Notes: generated by a model not told the origin, from the letters alone. A stretch of DNA of 61,904 nt from Dehalococcoidia bacterium (GCA_040902535.1 JBBDXD010000027.1:1-61904), one strand, 5' to 3'; positions 53,811-61,904 are shown, counted from the first letter of the stretch. A program made the numbers and translations.

Positions 53811-54806
53811 ATGGAACGCATCGCGATTATCGGGCTGGGGCTGATCGGCGGCTCGATCGGGCTGGCGCTCAAGCAGGCGAATCTCACCGGCGTCCAGATC
53901 GCCGGCACCGCACGTTCGCGCGATACGGTCCAGCGCGCCAAGAAGCGCGGCGCCATCGACGAGTTCGCGCACACGCCCGAAGAGGCGGTGCGCGGCGCGA
54001 AGCTGGTCATCGTCGCTTCGCCGATCATGACCATCCCGTCGATCTTCGACGAGATCGCGCGCGCGCTCGAGCCCGGCGCGGTCGTCACGGACGTCGCGAG
54101 CACGAAGGGCGAGGTGATGCGCTGGGCGCGCGAGAAGTTGCCGCGGAGCGCGCACTTCGTCGGCGGCCACCCGATGGCCGGCAAGGAAACAAGCGGCATC
54201 GATGCGGCGGAGGCGGATCTGTTTCGCGGCCGGCCGTGGGTGATCGTGCCGTCCGTCGACGCGCCGGAAGCCGCCGTGACGACGGTGATCTCCCTCGCGC
54301 ACACAGCCGGCGCGACGACGTTGTTCATGGACGCCGACGAGCACGACAGCTACGTCGCCGCGATCAGCCACTTGCCGCTGACGCTGGCATCGGCGCTCTT
54401 CTCACTCGTGTTCGGCAGCGAAGCATGGCCGGAGATGGCCGGGCTCGCATCGAGCGGCTTCCGCGACACGACGCGCCTGGCGTCCGGCGCGCCGGAGATG
54501 GCGCACGACATCGTCATGACGAACCGGGAAAACGTGCTGCACTGGCTCGACCGCATGCAGGCCGAACTCGCGCGTTTCCGCGAAGCGATCGCGTCCGGCG
54601 AGAGCGAACGCGTCATCGAAGCGTTCACGCGGGCACAGATCGAACGCGACAACTACATGATCAACGGCCCGCCCTCCAGGGAGACGGGGGACGAAGTCGA
54701 AACGATCAGCCTCGGTGACATGCTGATGGGGACGCGGCTCAAGCAGTTCATGAAGAAGCAGGAAGACATCATCCGCGCGCAGGAAGATCGCGCGAAGAAG
54801 CGGTGA
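53811..54806 (+). CDS. tyrA: Prephenate dehydrogenase
   Basis: The 331-residue enzyme has RIAIIGLGLIGGSIGLALKQ for NAD(P), DVASTKGEVMRWA, GGHPMAGKETSGIDAA with catalytic residues, and SHLPLTLASALF. It oxidises prephenate, or arogenate, to 4-hydroxyphenylpyruvate or tyrosine. No ACT domain is fused. ATG at 53811. First of a tyrA-aroA-remA-gmk run. Confidence 0.93.
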   Translation: MERIAIIGLGLIGGSIGLALKQANLTGVQIAGTARSRDTVQRAKKRGAIDEFAHTPEEAVRGAKLVIVASPIMTIPSIFDEIARALEPGAVVTDVASTKGEVMRWAREKLPRSAHFVGGHPMAGKETSGIDAAEADLFRGRPWVIVPSVDAPEAAVTTVISLAHTAGATTLFMDADEHDSYVAAISHLPLTLASALFSLVFGSEAWPEMAGLASSGFRDTTRLASGAPEMAHDIVMTNRENVLHWLDRMQAELARFREAIASGESERVIEAFTRAQIERDNYMINGPPSRETGDEVETISLGDMLMGTRLKQFMKKQEDIIRAQEDRAKKR

Positions 54807-54813
54807 TCGCGCG

Positions 54814-56112
54814 ATGACCGAACGCGTGATCAAACCGGCGCGGCGGCTGCGAGGCACCATTCAGCCTCCCGGCGACAAATCCATCTCGCACCGTGCCGCG
54901 ATCCTCAACGCGATCGCCGATGGTGAGGCGGTCGTGCACAACTTCCTGCCCGGCGAAGACTGCCGTTCGACGCTGACCGTCTTGCGCGCGCTCGGCGTCG
55001 AGCACGAACTCGACACCTCCGGCGATGTCTCCGTGCTGCGCATCACCGGCGCCGGCATCGATGGTCTGCGCGAACCGCCGGGCGTGCTCGACTGCGCCAA
55101 CTCCGGCACGACCATGCGCCTGATGGCCGGTGTGCTCGCGGGCCAGCCGTTCCTCTCCGTGCTCGATGGCGACGATTCGCTGCGCTCGCGGCCCATGGCG
55201 CGCATCGCCGAGCCCCTGCGCCGCATGGGCGCGCGCATCGACGGCCGCGACGGCGCCCGGTTCGCGCCGCTCACCGTGCGCGGCGGCGGCCTGCACGGCA
55301 TCCGCTACAAGCTGCCGATGGCGAGCGCGCAGGTGAAGTCCGCCGTGCTCCTCGCCGCGCTTTATGCCGAAGGCGAGACGATCGTCGAGGAGCCGGGCCC
55401 GGCGCGCGACCACACGGAGCGCATGCTCGATGCGATGGGCGCGCACATCGAGCGCGAAGGCCCCGCCGTGCGGATCACGCCCGGTACTCGCCTCGAAGCA
55501 CTCTCCATGCGCGTGCCCAACGACATGTCCGCGGCGGCGTTCTGGATCGTCGCCGCCACCGTACACCCGGACGCTGAGCTGCGGATCACAGGCGTCGGCA
55601 TCAACCCAACACGCACCGGCATCATCGACGCCCTCCGCGCGATGGGCGCCGACCTTGCCATCGAAGAGGAGCGCGTCGTAGGCGGCGAGCCGGTGGCGGA
55701 CATCGTCGTGCGGTCGTCGCAGCTTGAAGGCACAGTCGTCGAAGGCGACCTCGTGCCCCGACTGCTCGATGAGGCGCCGGTGCTCGCCGTGGCGGCGGCG
55801 TTCGCTCGCGGCACCACGGAAATCCGCGATGCGGGGGAACTTATCGTCAAGGAGTCGAATCGGGTCGCCACAACAGCTTCACAATTGGCGGCGCTCGGAG
55901 TACGCATCCGAGAGCGTCCGGACGGCATGATTATCGAAGGAGGGAACGGGATCGCGGGAGGAAACGCGCGCTCCTTCGGCGATCACCGCCTCGCGATGGC
56001 GCTGGCGGTCGCAGGAGTCGCCGGGGCCGGCGCCGTCACCATCGAAGGCGCCGAATGCGTCGGCGTCTCCTATCCGGGATTCTGGCGCCACCTGGAGGCG
56101 ATCTCCCGGTGA
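54814..56112 (+). CDS. aroA: 3-phosphoshikimate 1-carboxyvinyltransferase (EPSP synthase)
   Basis: The 432-residue protein shows LRGTIQPPGDKSISHRAAIL, NSGTTMRLMAGVLAGQ, LPMASAQVKSAVLLAALYAEG, PNDMSAAAFWIVAA and GDHRLAMALAVAG, all EPSP synthase motifs. It condenses shikimate-3-phosphate with PEP. The NSGTTMRLMAG loop and SAQVK resemble class II enzymes. It starts 8 bp after tyrA and is co-transcribed. Confidence 0.95.
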   Translation: MTERVIKPARRLRGTIQPPGDKSISHRAAILNAIADGEAVVHNFLPGEDCRSTLTVLRALGVEHELDTSGDVSVLRITGAGIDGLREPPGVLDCANSGTTMRLMAGVLAGQPFLSVLDGDDSLRSRPMARIAEPLRRMGARIDGRDGARFAPLTVRGGGLHGIRYKLPMASAQVKSAVLLAALYAEGETIVEEPGPARDHTERMLDAMGAHIEREGPAVRITPGTRLEALSMRVPNDMSAAAFWIVAATVHPDAELRITGVGINPTRTGIIDALRAMGADLAIEEERVVGGEPVADIVVRSSQLEGTVVEGDLVPRLLDEAPVLAVAAAFARGTTEIRDAGELIVKESNRVATTASQLAALGVRIRERPDGMIIEGGNGIAGGNARSFGDHRLAMALAVAGVAGAGAVTIEGAECVGVSYPGFWRHLEAISR

Positions 56113-56162
56113 GAATCGTACATACGGAAAGGGGGAGCACGGACGAGGGTCAAGGTGAAGGC

Positions 56163-56444
56163 ATGGCTAGCACTGATTTGATACACATCGGCTTCGGCAA
56201 CTACGTGGCCTCGAACCATATGGTCGGGATCGCGTCGCCCGGCTCCGCGCCCGTGAAGCGCCTGGTGCAAGAAGGCCGCGGCAAGAGCAACACGATCGAC
56301 ATGACCAGCGGGCGCCGCACCAAGGCCGTCGTGTTCATGGACAACGGCACCATCGTCCTCGCCGCCATCACCCCGGAGACGATCGAGGGCCGCGCTCGCG
56401 GCAGGCGCCTGCAGCGCGTGCACGGCGATGAGGACGTTGCGTGA
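56163..56444 (+). CDS. remA: RemA-like regulator (DUF370)
   Basis: The 93-residue protein has DLIHIGFGNYVASNHMVGI and NTIDMTSGRRTKAVVFMDN with TIVLAAITPETIEGR, the DUF370 signature. In Bacillus RemA is a DNA-binding activator of matrix genes and lies next to gmk, the same order as here. SD GGTGAAGG precedes the ATG at 56163. The 4-bp overlap with gmk gives coupling. Its targets in this organism are unknown. Confidence 0.92.
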   Translation: MASTDLIHIGFGNYVASNHMVGIASPGSAPVKRLVQEGRGKSNTIDMTSGRRTKAVVFMDNGTIVLAAITPETIEGRARGRRLQRVHGDEDVA

Positions 56445-57040
56445 CCGAGGCTGAAGCCTCGAGCGCTGCGCCGCTCCTCGTCGTGCTCACCGGCCCGTCG
56501 GCGGCCGGCAAGGATGCCGTGCTCGACGAACTGGCGCAGCGCGGGCGCCGGTTTCACCGCGTCGTCACCGCCACGACGCGCGCCCCGCGCGACAACGAAC
56601 GCGATGGCATCGACTACTTCTTCCTCACGGACGCCGCGTTCGACGAGTTGATCGCCGGCGACGGCTTGCTCGAATGGGCGCAGATCTACGGTCACCGCTC
56701 CGGCGTGCCAAAGCAGCAGGTCGAAGACCGGCTGAGCGAAGGACTGGATGTCTACGTGCGCACCGACGTTCAGGGCGCGGACTCGATCAAGCGACTCATG
56801 CCCGGCGCCGTGCGCGTCTTCATCGCACCGTCCAAGTTCGAGGATCTCGAGCAACGGATACGCGCGCGCGGCTCTGACGACGAGGAGCGCGTCACGCGCC
56901 GCGTGGAAGCCGCGCGCGGCGAGATGGCCCGCCAGGACGAGTTCGAGCACGTCATCATCAACGAATCCGGCAAGCTCGCCGAAACCGTCGACCAGCTAGA
57001 AGCGATCTTGGAGCGCGAACGCGCAGCCCGCGTCCTGTAA
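56441..57040 (+). CDS. gmk: Guanylate kinase
   Basis: The 199-residue kinase has LTGPSAAGKDAVL (P-loop with an AAGK variant), VTATTRAPRDNERDGIDYFF for GMP, LLEWAQIYGHRSGVP and IRARGSDDEERVTRRV in the lid. It phosphorylates GMP and dGMP. GTG start at 56441 overlaps remA. The common follower rpoZ is not present; a heptad array follows instead. Confidence 0.94.
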   Translation: MTEAEASSAAPLLVVLTGPSAAGKDAVLDELAQRGRRFHRVVTATTRAPRDNERDGIDYFFLTDAAFDELIAGDGLLEWAQIYGHRSGVPKQQVEDRLSEGLDVYVRTDVQGADSIKRLMPGAVRVFIAPSKFEDLEQRIRARGSDDEERVTRRVEAARGEMARQDEFEHVIINESGKLAETVDQLEAILERERAARVL

Positions 57041-57054
57041 CACCGTTCCGCACA

Positions 57055-57197
57055 CCTCCAACTTCCAACCCCCCAACGACCAGCAACCAGCAACCAACCA
57101 CCAGCAACCAACCACCAGCAACCAGCGACCAGCGACCAGCGACCAGCGACCAGCGACCAGCAACCAACCACCAGCAACCAGCGACCAGCGACCAGCA
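57055..57197. repeat. Long heptad-repeat array (locus 11)
   Basis: About twenty consecutive 7-bp units (CCAGCAA, CCAACCA, CCAGCGA in varying order) fill nearly the whole gap between gmk and the cysteine synthase gene. It is the longest array in the window. Seven is not a multiple of three, so it cannot keep one reading frame, and no start signals appear. Confidence 0.88.
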
Positions 57198-57211
57198 TCT
57201 ACACTGCCCCC

Positions 57212-58147
57212 ATGCACCATCTCCACCTGGTCCAGAACATCGGCAGCACGCCGATGGTCGAACTGCGGCATCTCTCCCCGAAGCCCGACGTCCGGCTGTT
57301 CGCGAAGCTCGAAGGCTGGAATCCGACCGGCTCGGTCAAGGACCGCATCGTGCGGCACATGCTGGTGCACGCCGAACGCGACGGGATCATCGTCCCCGGC
57401 GACACCGTCATCGAAGCGAGCACCGGCAACACCGGCATCGCGCTGGCAATGATCGGGCGCGCGCTCGGCTACCGGGCGAAGATCGTTATGCCGGAAAACG
57501 TCTGGCCCGAAATCCCGCGCTCGCTCGCCGTCTACGGCGCCGAGGTGCACTGGGTGCCCGCCGAGGCCGGCGTCACCGGCGCCATAAATGCCGCGCGCAA
57601 GCTGGCCGCGTCTGAACGCCGCTTCATGCTCGACCAGTTCTCCAACGAGCACAACGCCCGCGCGCACTACGTCTGGACCGGCGCCGAGGTCCTGGAAGAC
57701 GTGCCGGACGTCGATATCTTCGTCGCCGGGCTGGGCACGGGCGGCACGCTCATGGGCACCGGCCGCCGCCTGAAGGAAGCCAACCCATCGACGAAAGTGA
57801 TCGCCGTCGAGCCGCATCCCGGCAACCAGTTGCAGGGCCTCAAGTCGCTCGCCGACGGCTTCATCCCGCCGATCCTCGACCTGCACTTTCTCGATGGCAA
57901 GATCCTGGTCCGCAGCGGGCACGCGTTTCGCGCCGCCCGCCTGCTGATGGAGCGCGAAGGCATTTTCGGCGGCATCTCCGCCGGCGCCGTGCTGCACGCT
58001 GGTCTGCGCTTCGCCGAACGCATCACGAACGGGAACATCGTCATGATCTTCGCCGACAGCGGCTGGAAATACCTCGATACGAACCTCTGGTCGCGCGGCC
58101 TGCCCGAAGAGGACGAGGAGGACCTTGATGACATCATCTGGTGGTGA
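57212..58147 (+). CDS. Cysteine synthase-family PLP enzyme
   Basis: The 311-residue enzyme has NPTGSVKDRIVRHM with the PLP Lys, EASTGNTGIALAMIG, GLGTGGTLMGTGRRLKE and GISAGAVLHAG, typical of O-acetylserine sulfhydrylase/cystathionine beta-synthase group enzymes. It would make cysteine from O-acetyl- or O-phosphoserine and sulfide; donor not certain. ATG at 57212 follows the heptad array closely. It overlaps the GNAT gene by 20 bp. Confidence 0.93.
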   Translation: MHHLHLVQNIGSTPMVELRHLSPKPDVRLFAKLEGWNPTGSVKDRIVRHMLVHAERDGIIVPGDTVIEASTGNTGIALAMIGRALGYRAKIVMPENVWPEIPRSLAVYGAEVHWVPAEAGVTGAINAARKLAASERRFMLDQFSNEHNARAHYVWTGAEVLEDVPDVDIFVAGLGTGGTLMGTGRRLKEANPSTKVIAVEPHPGNQLQGLKSLADGFIPPILDLHFLDGKILVRSGHAFRAARLLMEREGIFGGISAGAVLHAGLRFAERITNGNIVMIFADSGWKYLDTNLWSRGLPEEDEEDLDDIIWW

Positions 58148-58657
58148 AGCTTTGAAGGACCGCGCGGTTGTCGAAATCGTCGACGCTACGGACGAGGAGT
58201 ACAGGCGCGTGCTCGGCCACCTCTTCGAGCTGTACGTCTATGACTTCAGCGAGTACACCGGCTCCGACGTGCACGACAGCGGATCGTACGAGGTCGTCGA
58301 GAAAGACTACTGGTGCAACGAGTTCCCGCATCGTTACATCGCCAGGGTCGACGGCAAGATCGCCGGCTTTGCGCTCGTCCGGCGCGGCAGCCCGCTCGAT
58401 GCGGATGCGCTCGCAGCGTACGTCGAAGAGTTTTTCGTGCTCCGCAAATATCGCCGAAGGGGCGTCGGTGCGCAGCTCGCGAGGCACGTGTTCGCGCAGT
58501 TTCCCGGACGCTGGCAGGTCGCCGTGCTGCGCAACAACCTGCCCCCCAGGCCTTCTGGAGCCATACGATCGGCCCGCTCACAGACGGCAACTTCGAAGAG
58601 CGCCAGTGGGACGACGAGAACTGGCGCGGCCCGGTGTACTTTTTCGATAATGCGTAG
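58128..58657 (+). pseudogene. GNAT acetyltransferase with homopolymer frameshift
   Basis: From ATG 58128 (SD GAGGAGG) the frame runs through YEVVEKDYWCNEFPH, VEEFFVLRKYRRRGVGAQLARHVFA and GRWQVAVLRNNLPP, then shifts at a C6 tract near 58543-58548. Adding one C continues with AFWSHTIGPLTDGNFEE to RGPVYFFDNA, stop at 58655-58657, which is the usual end of this GNAT subfamily. Without it, the frame runs to 58736 with low-quality content. The homopolymer context suggests sequencing error, though true loss is possible. Overlaps the cysteine synthase gene. Confidence 0.8.
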
Positions 58658-58671
58658 CGCAAGGGCGTGCC

Positions 58672-59178
58672 TCAGGATCCAACCAGAAAGGGATTGGGGC
58701 GCAGCCTTTCACGCTCGTAGAGTTCCTTGGCGGTAATGCCTTCTCGCACCGCAACTTTCTCGACGCCTTCATTCCAAGGGTTGAGCGGCGATTTCGACGG
58801 AGACCGACGAATAATCCACAGCTGCGCCTTCCGTGGAACGAGCTGTCTGCTGATGTATGGCAGATGAATCATGAGAAGCCCGGTTGCTACTAGCGGATCG
58901 TTGTCCACGTCCTCGAAGACAATCATCGAAAGCCGCGACTGACATAGGACGACCATTTCCTTAGCAAGGTTGAGCATCCTAGAGTCGAGCGTGATGAATG
59001 CATCTACCCCGCCTCGCAACCGCAGTTCTCGCAGCACTTCCCAGTCGTCGTGATCCTTGACCAGATCAGGGTGTAGGTTCCTGAGTCCGGCGATTCTTAT
59101 ATGGTCAGGCCATGGTAGTAGTGCCATGACGTTCGTAGGGAAGTCGTGATCAAGAACGAACAGCCGCGAATCCGGCAT
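58672..59178 (-). CDS. PIN-like (DUF5615-type) putative toxin
   Basis: The 168-residue protein has acidic positions spaced as in PIN/Mut7-C-type nucleases: LFVLDHDFPTNVM near the N-terminus and GGVDAFITLDSRMLNLAKEM in the middle. The gene lies 5 bp downstream of a DUF433-type gene, the usual antitoxin partner. Likely an RNase toxin. GC is clearly lower than in the neighbours, suggesting transfer. Family placement is by motif and context. Confidence 0.65.
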   Translation of the reverse strand: MPDSRLFVLDHDFPTNVMALLPWPDHIRIAGLRNLHPDLVKDHDDWEVLRELRLRGGVDAFITLDSRMLNLAKEMVVLCQSRLSMIVFEDVDNDPLVATGLLMIHLPYISRQLVPRKAQLWIIRRSPSKSPLNPWNEGVEKVAVREGITAKELYERERLRPNPFLVGS

Positions 59179-59183
59179 TCGCG

Positions 59184-59879
59184 TCAGGCAACCTTGAGGA
59201 GGTTGCGCTTCAACTGCTGTTCCAAATCAATGGCATCAGTCAGGGATGTCGCGGACAAGTCTGGATACATCTCAAGAATCTGCCTGTCGCCGTACCCCTT
59301 GGATGACAGAGCGTCCAGCACACGCGTCTCGATCCGCGTATCCTCAACATGTGGTTCCCCCGCCAACTTACCGGGAACAATCCGGAGGGTAGCTCGAGGT
59401 CGGCGCAAATCAGGTCCGCTAACAAAGCTATCGACAAAGAACTGCTCAAGCGGATCCAGCATTTCTCTGCCGAGGAGTCTCAGTCGATCCGTTGGTGTGA
59501 CTAGTTCAGACCCTTCGCCCGAATGCGTGTACGTCTTTCCAGCCCGATCCACATAGATCGTGACTTCGCCCTTCGAAAGAGCATCTCCCATCCGGGACGA
59601 TGTGGTTTCAATCGCCTTAATCATGCCTTTGACACGGCGCATACTAGTGGCGGATCGATCCTCCGGATCTATTGGATGCCTCAACCAATAGATCGCGCGC
59701 AACGCAACTAGGTCCGACCACGACCAAAGCATGATTCGCTCGGCGGAAACGTTTGGCGTGAGGATATCGTGGCGCGCCCAGAAGTAGACCGTCCTCTTTG
59801 GGACGCCAGCCAGAGAGCTCGCCCGTTCGGCGGTATAGACGCCTCGGAGGAGTTCATTCTCCATCGCGTATGGGAGCAT
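59184..59879 (-). CDS. MerR-like HTH plus DUF433 antitoxin
   Basis: The 231-residue protein has an N-terminal MerR-like helix-turn-helix (YTAERASSLAGVPKRTVYFW) and a C-terminal DUF433 domain (RIVPGKLAGEPHVEDTRIETR, LSSKGYGDRQILEMYPDLS). Most DUF433 antitoxins are about 75 residues; here the domain is fused to a DNA-binding half and a ~100-residue middle region. It would bind its own promoter and the PIN-like partner. ATG at 59879 or 59864. Confidence 0.75.
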   Translation of the reverse strand: MLPYAMENELLRGVYTAERASSLAGVPKRTVYFWARHDILTPNVSAERIMLWSWSDLVALRAIYWLRHPIDPEDRSATSMRRVKGMIKAIETTSSRMGDALSKGEVTIYVDRAGKTYTHSGEGSELVTPTDRLRLLGREMLDPLEQFFVDSFVSGPDLRRPRATLRIVPGKLAGEPHVEDTRIETRVLDALSSKGYGDRQILEMYPDLSATSLTDAIDLEQQLKRNLLKVA

Positions 59880-59980
59880 ACACCCTCAGGCGAGGCGCCG
59901 ACACCTGAATTCCGCAGCTTTTTGATTCATTCTTGACGGTGACCGAGCGAGCTACCATGACATCACACGGAGGGACCGCC

Positions 59981-60190
59981 ATGGCAGATCAGACGATGCG
60001 CGACGAACTCAACGACGTCAAACAGCACGCGAAGGATGCCGCCCGCGCCTCGCTCATGGCCGTACGGGGCGCCGTCGACTTCGTGCTTAACAAGCTCGAC
60101 GGTGACGACGCGCCCGCGAAAGGCGATCCCGCGGACCGCATGACGCCCCGCGACACGGCGCCACCGCCGCCATCCCACGACGACGCCTGA
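59981..60190 (+). CDS. Small acidic/helical protein
   Basis: A 69-residue protein with one amphipathic helix (DELNDVKQHAKDAARASLMA) and an acidic Pro-rich tail. GGAGGGA lies eight bases upstream of the ATG at 59981. The following gene's GTG starts directly after its stop, so they form an operon. No family recognised; pattern is like small stress or envelope-associated helical proteins. Confidence 0.6.
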   Translation: MADQTMRDELNDVKQHAKDAARASLMAVRGAVDFVLNKLDGDDAPAKGDPADRMTPRDTAPPPPSHDDA

Positions 60191-60889
60191 GTGGCGCCTC
60201 GCTTCACGTCGTTCGACGACGCGTGGCGCTGGTTCGAGGACGGCGGCGCGCTCGTGCCCGTCGCCGAACAGCGCGAGCAGCTGCTCGCCGGCCGGGCGCA
60301 GTTCCTCGTGTTTCACGCGCACGTCACCGACCGGCGCGTGCTGGATATCGCGCAGGATGTGCTCGACGCGCTGAGCGATGTGTCCGGGCTCGTGCCGATG
60401 GATCCGGACCAGCTCCACATCTCGATCCGCGCCGTCGGCTTCCAGGTGATCGAGAAGCGCCGCGACGATGAAGTCCTGCGACAGGACGTCGGCGCGATCG
60501 GCGACCGCGCAGCGAAGATCGCACGGCGCGCGAAGGCCGCGCGCGCCGAAGCCGGACCGGTGAACGTCTTCCCGGAAGCGCTCATCCTCGAAGTACACGA
60601 CGCAGGATCCGCGTTCGCAACGCTGCGACGCGATCTCGCAGCCGCAGTCAGCGCCGATGCGTTCGGCATCGATGACGCGCAATACCTGCCGCACATCACG
60701 ATCGCGTGGTTTGAGTCTGCCGCAGTTGCCGACGCGCTCCGCGAACGGCTGCCTGAGGTGCGCGCGAAGATCGAGCCGGTCGAGACGCTTGTGCGGCACA
60801 TCCAGCTCGCGCGCTGGTGGTTCACCGGCCTCGACGACGACGCAGCGCCAGAGCTGGACGTCGTGCGCGACTACGGGCTCCGCGGTTAA
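60191..60889 (+). CDS. 2H phosphoesterase/2'-5' RNA ligase-like protein
   Basis: The 232-residue product has two HxS/T motifs about 127 residues apart, LHISIRAVGF and LPHITIAWFE, the hallmark of 2H phosphoesterases (LigT, CPDase). These open 2',3'-cyclic phosphates or join RNA ends. GTG start at 60191 follows the stop of the small protein gene. A 35-bp stretch at its 3' end recurs 66 bp downstream. Confidence 0.78.
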   Translation: MAPRFTSFDDAWRWFEDGGALVPVAEQREQLLAGRAQFLVFHAHVTDRRVLDIAQDVLDALSDVSGLVPMDPDQLHISIRAVGFQVIEKRRDDEVLRQDVGAIGDRAAKIARRAKAARAEAGPVNVFPEALILEVHDAGSAFATLRRDLAAAVSADAFGIDDAQYLPHITIAWFESAAVADALRERLPEVRAKIEPVETLVRHIQLARWWFTGLDDDAAPELDVVRDYGLRG

Positions 60890-60958
60890 CGCACCGCGAA
60901 CACGCGCACCGGCTCCTCGATGAACGTCGTGCGCGAATACGCCCTGCGCGGGTGACGC
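60858..60958. repeat. Imperfect duplication of the gene's 3' end
   Basis: The segment 60858-60892, encoding VVRDYGLRG and stop, is repeated at 60924-60958 with 29 of 35 positions matching, in the same frame (66 bp apart) and encoding VVREYALRG and stop. The second copy has no start of its own. A partial tandem duplication of the gene tail. Confidence 0.65.
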
Positions 60959-61007
60959 TAGCGGAGGACGGGCTGGATCTCGATCCGTGTCCGCGAACGG
61001 CCGCCGC

Positions 61008-61676
61008 CTACGGCGCCGCGAGCAGCCCGTCGAGCCCCACCCAGCCCTCCATCCCCGCCAGGTGCGCGACGTCGTTCATGCGCTCGACCCCCGGCTCGCC
61101 GAACCGGTCGCGGACGAGCGTCGTGACGCCTGTCGTGTGCGCGGCAAATCCGATCAACTCCAGCGCCTCCGGCGTCAGCCGCAGCCAGCGCGCGATGACG
61201 CACTCCATGCTGGCGCCGTGCGCCACAACCACGGGCAGGCGACCATCACCATCCAGCTCATCCAGAAACGATGAGGCGCGCTCATACAGTTCGCGGCGCG
61301 ACTCGCATCCCGGGAACGGCCGGTCGTCCATCAGCCACGGCCGCGCGAAAGCCTCCGCATAGCGTGCCCGCGCGTCATCGAGCGTCATGTTCGCGGCCGC
61401 GCCGTTGTTGTGCTCGCGCAAGCGCGCATCCGCGATCGGCTCCACCCCGAACTCCGTCGCGATGTGCGCCGCCGTCTGCATCGCGCGCTGGAAGTCGCTC
61501 GTGTACAGCGCGACCGGCGTGTCGCCAAGCTCCGACTTGAGCCGCGCCGCGAGCCTTCGCGACTGCTCATGCCCGAGCGACGTCAGCGGCGTATCCGTCC
61601 AGCCGCCAGTCAGCCGCCGCACATGATGCTCCGACTGCGCATGCCGCACGACGATAACCAACGATGGCTCAGGCAC
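61008..61676 (-). CDS. Histidine phosphatase-superfamily protein
   Basis: The 222-residue protein has the catalytic RHA variant of RHG in VIVVRHAQSEHHV, YTSDFQRAMQTA, LREHNNG with the acid region, and VVVAHGASMECVI with the second His. It is of the phosphoglycerate mutase/alpha-ribazole phosphatase type. I use GTG at 61676, with GAGAGGAG upstream, over an ATG at 61703. Substrate unknown; alpha-ribazole or phosphosugar are possibilities. Confidence 0.85.
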   Translation of the reverse strand: MPEPSLVIVVRHAQSEHHVRRLTGGWTDTPLTSLGHEQSRRLAARLKSELGDTPVALYTSDFQRAMQTAAHIATEFGVEPIADARLREHNNGAAANMTLDDARARYAEAFARPWLMDDRPFPGCESRRELYERASSFLDELDGDGRLPVVVAHGASMECVIARWLRLTPEALELIGFAAHTTGVTTLVRDRFGEPGVERMNDVAHLAGMEGWVGLDGLLAAP

Positions 61677-61703
61677 AAGACGCTCCTCTCGCAAACGGAG
61701 CAA

Positions 61704-61904
61704 CTATATCAACCGGACCAGATCCAACCATCGCTCTCTGGGAGATCCCGTGCCGACAATCAACGACTAGTCACCGCTCCCCTCCCAGATCACCATCTGC
61801 GACCATCTTTCCCATCTGCGGACACCGCTCCTCAACCGCCCCTCCGACATCCGACCTTGTATCTCCGAAACGCCGTACTCTAGTCGTCGTACACGGGCGG
61901 TTCG
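61704..61904. repeat. Intergenic end of window with heptad repeat (locus 12)
   Basis: No gene seen. From about 61840 to 61884 7-bp units CCTCCGA, CATCCGA, CCTTGTA, TCTCCGA, AACGCCG are visible; a looser CCATCTG repetition lies around 61793-61818. Confidence 0.55.

Noticed and set aside
57077-57196. Possible CRISPR array
   Set aside because: Units are 7 bp with no spacers and no cas genes; this is a simple tandem repeat.

Overview
The window is high-GC bacterial chromosome with densely packed genes, frequent GTG/TTG starts and many stop/start overlaps. Several features suggest a Chloroflexota bacterium of the Dehalococcoidia type: a fused homocysteine methyltransferase/methylenetetrahydrofolate reductase, remA (DUF370) directly upstream of gmk, small secreted proteins with Thr/Pro linkers, and many membrane glycosyltransferases. 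This assignment is inferred from gene content; there is no rRNA or tRNA gene in the window to confirm it.

Layout. 1-8153: one-carbon metabolism (metH/metF-type fusion), a PPOX-fold protein, a thioredoxin-reductase-like flavoprotein, a PAP2-like membrane protein, LarB, a GNAT protein, acyl-CoA dehydrogenase and a ParE/RelE-type toxin-antitoxin pair. 8154-11372: a formyltransferase, two tandem secreted paralogues and a decayed oxidoreductase tail. 11373-18861: a seven-gene, translationally coupled cluster (two GT2 glycosyltransferases, radical SAM, DUF362, GtrA-like, NAD-dependent epimerase, large membrane protein), probably for a surface glycan or glycolipid. 18860-20635: a hipBA module bracketed by two identical 61-bp copies of the 3' end of dnaN. 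20578-30711: dnaN, a HAD hydrolase, dcd, an SDR gene with a frameshift, an alpha/beta hydrolase, glyA, a VOC protein, a zinc ribbon and an M1 aminopeptidase with HEAT repeats. 30821-37027: hemL, then a Gabija-like pair (OLD-family nuclease plus UvrD-like helicase, the helicase frameshifted), then an MFS transporter. 37195-43401: small unknown genes, a two-component system with an elaborate upstream region, a sugar-nucleotide transferase and a lipoprotein. 43470-50052: an M20/GrpB-GrpB/HAD operon, a GT-C-like membrane protein, a monooxygenase-fold protein and glutamate dehydrogenase. 50060-52414: three tandem ~85-bp repeats, an ArnT-like membrane protein and an unknown partner. 52541-57040: a site-2 protease, an HD protein, and tyrA-aroA-remA-gmk. 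57055-61904: a heptad-repeat array, cysteine synthase, a GNAT gene with a homopolymer frameshift, a DUF433/PIN-like toxin-antitoxin pair, a 2H phosphoesterase and a histidine phosphatase.

How the parts relate. Housekeeping genes (dnaN, dcd, glyA, hemL, tyrA, aroA, gmk) form the backbone. Between them sit apparent insertions whose base composition looks lower in GC: hipBA, the Gabija-like pair, the DUF433/PIN pair and the 37.7-38.4 kb orphan genes. A second, less obvious layer is a family of degenerate tandem repeats of period exactly 7 bp in at least twelve gene borders, plus several copies of gene 3' ends left in intergenic DNA. The most unusual single locus is the hipBA cassette at the dnaN 3' end, which looks like an integrase-free integration with duplicated attachment sequence.

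Sequence quality: a 20-nt poly-C run opens the window, and three otherwise good genes carry single-base frameshifts (one in a C6 tract), so some broken genes may be sequencing or assembly errors.
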